Positions 30,997-34,303 of a stretch of 34,303 nucleotides of DNA are shown piece by piece. The stretch lies in assembly GCA_014360945.1 (NCBI GenBank), contig JACIWM010000004.1, positions 1-34,303 of the forward strand, read 5' to 3'. The first letter of the stretch is position 1. Every line of letters begins with the position of its first letter. The position numbers and the translations under genes were made by a program. Origin of the DNA: Candidatus Bipolaricaulota bacterium (GTDB lineage: Bacteria > Bipolaricaulota > Bipolaricaulia > Bipolaricaulales > Bipolaricaulaceae). The notes below the pieces were generated by a model, which worked only from the letters and a program-made list of their open reading frames with translations, ran no database searches and was not told the origin of the DNA.

Positions 30997-33299
30997 TTTT
31001 CCTCCTTGGTTTCCTCTTCCACCAAGAAACCGGCCAGGCGCCGCACGGCCCGGCGCAGATTCTTTCCGAGTTTGTCGTACCTCGCTCTCTCTTCTGGAGA
31101 TACGGAGGGCGGGGTCTTCTCCAACGCCTCCAGGAAATGCCGCATGTGTACGGACTCGGCCTTCGGATCTTCTCTAAGTGCGATCCTTCCAGCCTTCCGG
31201 CACACCTCGGCGATGTCCGCTCCTGAATACCCTTCCGTGCGGCGGGCAAGCTCTTCCAAATCCACATCGGGCGCGAGAGCCATATCTTTCGTGTGCACTT
31301 TGAAAATTGCCAACCGCGCTTTCTCGTCGGGAAGGGGAACGTAGATGAGCTCGTCGAACCTTCCCGGGCGGAGGAGGGCGGGATCGATGATGTCCGGCCG
31401 GTTGGTGGCGCCGATCACCACCACACCCTTCAACTCCTCCAGGCCATCGAGCTCGGCGAGCATCTGGTTCACGATTCTTTCGGTGACGTGGGGCTCGCCG
31501 ATGGCTGTACCTCGCCGCGGCGCCAGCGCATCAAGCTCATCGAGGAAGATCACGGCCGGCGCCACTTGCCGGGCCCGCCGGAAAACCTCGGCGATCCGCT
31601 GCTCGCTTTCCCCGTACCACTTGGAAAGAAGATCCGAACCTTTGGCGGCGATGAAGTTCGCTTGGGACTCGTTGGCCACGGCCTTGGCCAGCATGGTCTT
31701 TCCTGTGCCCGGTGGGCCGAAAAGGAGGATCCCCTTGGGCGCGCGGACTCCAAGCCTTCGAAAGGCCTCGGGATTCACGAGCGGAAGTTCCACGGCCTCC
31801 CGAAGAAGCTGTTTCACCTCCTCAAGCCCGCCGATGTCTTCCCAGGTCACGGTGGGGACCTCGATCATGATCTCCCGCATGGCCGAGGGCCGTACTTCCT
31901 TCAGGGCCGCTTCGAAATCCTCTTTTCGCACCACGAGCTCGTCCAGGACTTCTTTAGGGATCTCTTTGTCATCGAGGTTTATCTTGGGCAGGACCCGGCG
32001 CAGGGCGTGCATGGCCGCCTCCCGGGCCAACGCGGCCAGATCGCTTCCCACAAAGCCGTGGGTAACTGTGGCCAGCTCATCCAGGTTCACATCCGGAGCA
32101 AGGGGCATCCCGCGGGTGTGGATCATGAGAATTTCTTTTCTGCCCTCGCGGTCGGGGACGCGCACTTCAATCTCCCGGTCGAAGCGGCCGGGCCGGCGCA
32201 GGGCCGGATCAATGGCCTCGATGCGGTTTGTGGCCCCGATCACGATCACGTTCCGCCGCTCTTTTAGCCCATCCATGAGGGTGAGAAGCTGAGCCACCAC
32301 CCGCCGCTCCACCTCGCCCGTGACTTCGCTGCGTCTAGGCGCGATGGAATCAAGCTCGTCGATGAAGATGATAGAAGGCGCGTTCTTTTGAGCCTCTTCA
32401 AAGATCTCCCGGAGCCTTTGTTCGCTTTCTCCGTAGTAGCGGGACATGATCTCCGGGCCGGAGATGGCGATGAAATGGGCGTCCGTCTCGTGGGCCACGG
32501 CTTTGGCGAGGAGGGTCTTTCCCGTTCCGGGCGGGCCGTAGAGGAGTACTCCCCGCGGCGGCTCAATCCCCAGCCGCGCGAAAAGCTCCGGTTTCTTTAG
32601 GGGAAGCTCCACCATCTCCCGAATCTTCTGGATCACGTCCCGAAGTCCCCCGATGTCCTCGTAAGTGACCTCGGGAACCTCCCGGCCCCGTTCGGCCACC
32701 TCCACATACTCCGGAAGGAGCTCGATCTGGGTCTCCGGGGTGATGCGCACGATCCCACCGGGCTGGGTGCTCACGACTTTGAGAAGGAGCTCTCCGAACC
32801 CGAAGGACATGGGGGCCATCATCTCGAAGAAATCCCGGAAGATCCGCTCGGTGAGGAGCTCCCCGCCGAAGGGTGAGCGTTCGGCCCTCCCGGCCGTGGA
32901 CACGACATCACCGGTCCTCACCACCCGGCCCACCAATACTGCCCGGAGGCTTTCCGGAGGAAGAATGAGGCGCAGGCCTTTTCGAGCCGGGGCAAGGGTC
33001 ACATGATTGGCCGGCTTCCACTTGGCCTTCCGCACCGTGACCGTGTCGCCCACACTAACTCCGGCATTGGTGCGGATGAGGCCATCGATGCGGATGATGT
33101 CCAGTCCCGCATCGGCCTGATAGGCCAAGGCGGCCACGGCCCCAGTAAGCCGTTGCCCCTCGATCTCCACAGGCTCTCCGGGAGAAACCCCGATCTGCTC
33201 AAGATACTGTCCGGCGATGCGGGCAATACCGCGGCCCACGTCCTGTTGCAGAGCCTCAGCCACCTTGAGCTTCACTTCCGGAATTTGCTCCTTGGCCAT
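30993..33299 (-). CDS. CDC48/VCP-family AAA ATPase (archaeal VAT type)
   Basis: The product is 768 residues. A double-psi beta-barrel plus CDC48_2-like N-domain occupies roughly residues 1-200. Two AAA domains follow, each with GPPGTGKT (near 247 and 525), a Walker B ending DELD, pore-loop regions YYGESE and WYGESE, and arginine-finger motifs RRPGRFD and LRPGRFD. This is the p97/CDC48/VAT architecture, a hexameric unfoldase that threads proteins through its pore. The ATG at 33299 is preceded by GAGGAGGAAGG. The C-terminus is lysine- and glutamate-rich with no evident HbYX proteasome-docking motif. It is common in archaea and patchy in bacteria. It leads a two-gene operon with the SurA-like chaperone. 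Confidence 0.95.
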   Translation of the reverse strand: MAKEQIPEVKLKVAEALQQDVGRGIARIAGQYLEQIGVSPGEPVEIEGQRLTGAVAALAYQADAGLDIIRIDGLIRTNAGVSVGDTVTVRKAKWKPANHVTLAPARKGLRLILPPESLRAVLVGRVVRTGDVVSTAGRAERSPFGGELLTERIFRDFFEMMAPMSFGFGELLLKVVSTQPGGIVRITPETQIELLPEYVEVAERGREVPEVTYEDIGGLRDVIQKIREMVELPLKKPELFARLGIEPPRGVLLYGPPGTGKTLLAKAVAHETDAHFIAISGPEIMSRYYGESEQRLREIFEEAQKNAPSIIFIDELDSIAPRRSEVTGEVERRVVAQLLTLMDGLKERRNVIVIGATNRIEAIDPALRRPGRFDREIEVRVPDREGRKEILMIHTRGMPLAPDVNLDELATVTHGFVGSDLAALAREAAMHALRRVLPKINLDDKEIPKEVLDELVVRKEDFEAALKEVRPSAMREIMIEVPTVTWEDIGGLEEVKQLLREAVELPLVNPEAFRRLGVRAPKGILLFGPPGTGKTMLAKAVANESQANFIAAKGSDLLSKWYGESEQRIAEVFRRARQVAPAVIFLDELDALAPRRGTAIGEPHVTERIVNQMLAELDGLEELKGVVVIGATNRPDIIDPALLRPGRFDELIYVPLPDEKARLAIFKVHTKDMALAPDVDLEELARRTEGYSGADIAEVCRKAGRIALREDPKAESVHMRHFLEALEKTPPSVSPEERARYDKLGKNLRRAVRRLAGFLVEEETKEEK

Positions 33300-33316
33300 C
33301 CTTCCTCCTCGTCACC

Positions 33317-33346
33317 ATGATACCCGCTTTCCCAGTTTTTTCTGGG
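33317..33346 (-). promoter_or_regulatory. Possible cdc48 control region: TATCAT box and inverted repeat
   Basis: On the minus strand TATCAT (33322-33317) lies 17 bases before the cdc48 ATG, upstream of its strong ribosome site. CCCAG-N6-CTGGG (33346-33331) covers the place of the -35 box. No T-tract follows the hairpin in either direction, so an operator is more likely than a terminator. The 5-bp arms are short and could be chance. Confidence 0.35.
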
Positions 33347-33349
33347 CTC

Positions 33350-34303
33350 TCAACCTTTGACTACACCGATGGGCCGGACCCGCACCACCATGCGGGAGAT
33401 CCCCGCACCATGGCAGGCCTCCACCACCTCCGTCACGTCCTTGTAGGCCTCGGGCATTTCCTCCACGAGGGTTTTCTCGCTTGCAGCCCGCACAAGGATC
33501 CCCTTTTCCCGAAGTTCTTCAGCCACTTCCCTTCCGGACTTGCTGCGCAGGGCCGCGGCCCGGCTCATGAGCCTTCCTGCCCCATGACAGGTGGAGCCAA
33601 AGGTCTCCTTCATGGCCCGCTCTGTTCCTACGAGGATGTAGGAGAGGGTGCCCATATCGCCGGGAACGAGGACGGGCTGGCCGATCTCCCGATAGTCCTT
33701 GGGCACCGCCGGATGCCCAGGCGGGAAGGCCCGCGTGGCCCCTTTGCGATGAACACAAACGGCGATCTTTTTCCCGTCCACCTCGTGCTCCTCGATCTTG
33801 GCGATGTTGTGGGCCACGTCATAGATTACGAAGAGCCCGAGGTCCTTGGCGCTCTTTTTGAACACCCGCTCGAAGGCCTCGCGCACCCAGTGGGTGATCA
33901 TCTGCCGGTTAGCCCAAGCGAAGTTGGCGGCGCAGGCCATGGCCGCGAAATATCTCTTCCCCTCCGGAGATTCCACGGGTGCACACACAAGCTGTCGGTC
34001 GGGAAGGCTTATTCCGTATTTGCGCACGGCGTTTTGCATGACCTGGAGGTAGTCGTCGCACACCTGATGGCCGAAACCGCGGGAGCCGGTGTGGACCATG
34101 ACCGTGACCTGGCCTTTTTGGGTGACCCCCAGTTTTGCGGCCACGGCGGGCTCGTAGATCTCCTCCACCACCTGGATCTCCAGGAAATGGTTTCCCGCGC
34201 CGAGGCTTCCCAATTGGGGCCGGCCCCGCTCCACGGCCCGGCTGGAGACCGCCGCGGGATCCGCGCCCGGAAGGGCCCCGCCCTCCTCGCAGTGCTCGAG
34301 ATC
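33350..34303 (-). CDS. rtcB: RNA-splicing ligase RtcB (3' part; gene runs off the window)
   Basis: The frame is open to the right edge, so at least 317 C-terminal residues of an approximately 480-residue protein are present. Visible landmarks are LEHCEEGGALPGADP in the first residues at the edge, RGRPQLGSLGAGNHFLE, VHTGSRGFGHQV, a DVAHNIAKIEEH stretch, a GDMGTLSYI motif, and CHGAGRLMSRAAA, which holds the histidine that accepts GMP. RtcB joins 2',3'-cyclic-phosphate or 3'-phosphate RNA ends to 5'-OH ends with GTP and Mn2+, in tRNA splicing or RNA repair. An internal GTG at 34234 is not the true start, because homologous sequence continues upstream of it. The stop is 50 bases from the cdc48 start. 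Confidence 0.95.
   Translation of the reverse strand, partial: DLEHCEEGGALPGADPAAVSSRAVERGRPQLGSLGAGNHFLEIQVVEEIYEPAVAAKLGVTQKGQVTVMVHTGSRGFGHQVCDDYLQVMQNAVRKYGISLPDRQLVCAPVESPEGKRYFAAMACAANFAWANRQMITHWVREAFERVFKKSAKDLGLFVIYDVAHNIAKIEEHEVDGKKIAVCVHRKGATRAFPPGHPAVPKDYREIGQPVLVPGDMGTLSYILVGTERAMKETFGSTCHGAGRLMSRAAALRSKSGREVAEELREKGILVRAASEKTLVEEMPEAYKDVTEVVEACHGAGISRMVVRVRPIGVVKG

Noticed and set aside
31293..32292. Two overlapping plus-strand frames of more than 300 codons opposite cdc48
   Set aside because: They are shadows of the AAA ATPase; the Walker and arginine-finger motifs lie on the minus strand.
34174..34234. GTG at 34234 as the start of rtcB
   Set aside because: RtcB-like sequence continues in frame to the window edge upstream of it, so the gene is cut by the edge rather than starting there.
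1..34303. tRNA, rRNA, CRISPR arrays, insertion sequences, toxin-antitoxin or phage genes
   Set aside because: Reading the sequence and the frames gave no repeat array, transposase, integrase or cloverleaf-like sequence that I could support.

Overview
This 34.3 kb window is gene-dense, GC-rich bacterial DNA of chromosomal type. About 28 protein genes fill nearly all of it, with no RNA gene, insertion sequence, CRISPR array or prophage that I can see. It suggests an anaerobic, probably thermophilic bacterium from a deep or little-studied lineage. The reasons are an oxygen-sensitive glycyl radical enzyme with its activase, [NiFe]-hydrogenase maturation genes (hypCDE), a two-ring archaeal-type CDC48/VAT ATPase, an archaeal-type AbrB-PhoU protein, RtcB, many 4-base start/stop overlaps, and several start codons that sit 6-8 bases after a -10 box and so look leaderless. 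Bipolaricaulota (Acetothermia) or a similar phylum would fit, but this is a guess from gene content, not a phylogenetic result. LAYOUT. 1-1769 (+): two tandem diacylglycerol/lipid kinase paralogues. 1766-9714 (-): one operon read leftward from a strong sigma70-type promoter (9685-9714), with genes in the order livK, livH, livM, livG, livF, then a 685-residue multi-cluster FAD oxidoreductase and a 382-residue DAO-family FAD oxidoreductase. A clear hairpin-plus-T-tract attenuator lies between livK and livH. 9749-10579 (+): an EamA permease divergent from livK. 10582-17042 (+): a promoter, then a HypD-type glycyl radical dehydratase, its radical-SAM activase, a DUF218/YdcF-like membrane protein, and hydrogenase maturation hypC-hypD-hypE. 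17053-20891 (+): a promoter with a palindrome filling its spacer, then a 1267-residue multi-GAF/PAS diguanylate cyclase. 20875-21648 (-): an MBL-fold hydrolase. 21741-22913 (+): an MFS transporter. 22978-23598 (+): a PKD-type lipoprotein. 23655-24671 (-): an AbrB-PhoU regulator. 24737-27717 (-): alpha-glucan phosphorylase followed by an exported WD40 propeller. 27777-29693 (+): glycogen branching enzyme, divergent from the phosphorylase. 29736-30305 (+): elongation factor P with a non-canonical tip loop. 30307-33299 (-): CDC48-type AAA ATPase and a SurA-N-like exported chaperone. 33350-34303 (-): the C-terminal part of RtcB, which runs off the right edge. HOW IT MAY WORK TOGETHER. The most coherent theme is use of an amino or imino acid. 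A branched-chain-type ABC importer is co-transcribed with a two-gene flavin dehydrogenase of the HcnABC / opine oxidase / D-hydroxyproline dehydrogenase class. Divergent from it, after one permease gene, is a glycyl radical enzyme that resembles trans-4-hydroxy-L-proline dehydratase. Both enzyme classes can lead to pyrroline-carboxylates, so a proline/hydroxyproline catabolic locus is the leading hypothesis. No substrate can be proved from sequence alone. A second theme is glycogen turnover (glgP and glgB sharing a 59-bp promoter region). A third is protein and RNA quality control (cdc48, SurA-like protein, rtcB). No stretch longer than 300 bases lacks a gene. The longest gap is the 159-bp livK/EamA intergenic region, described below.
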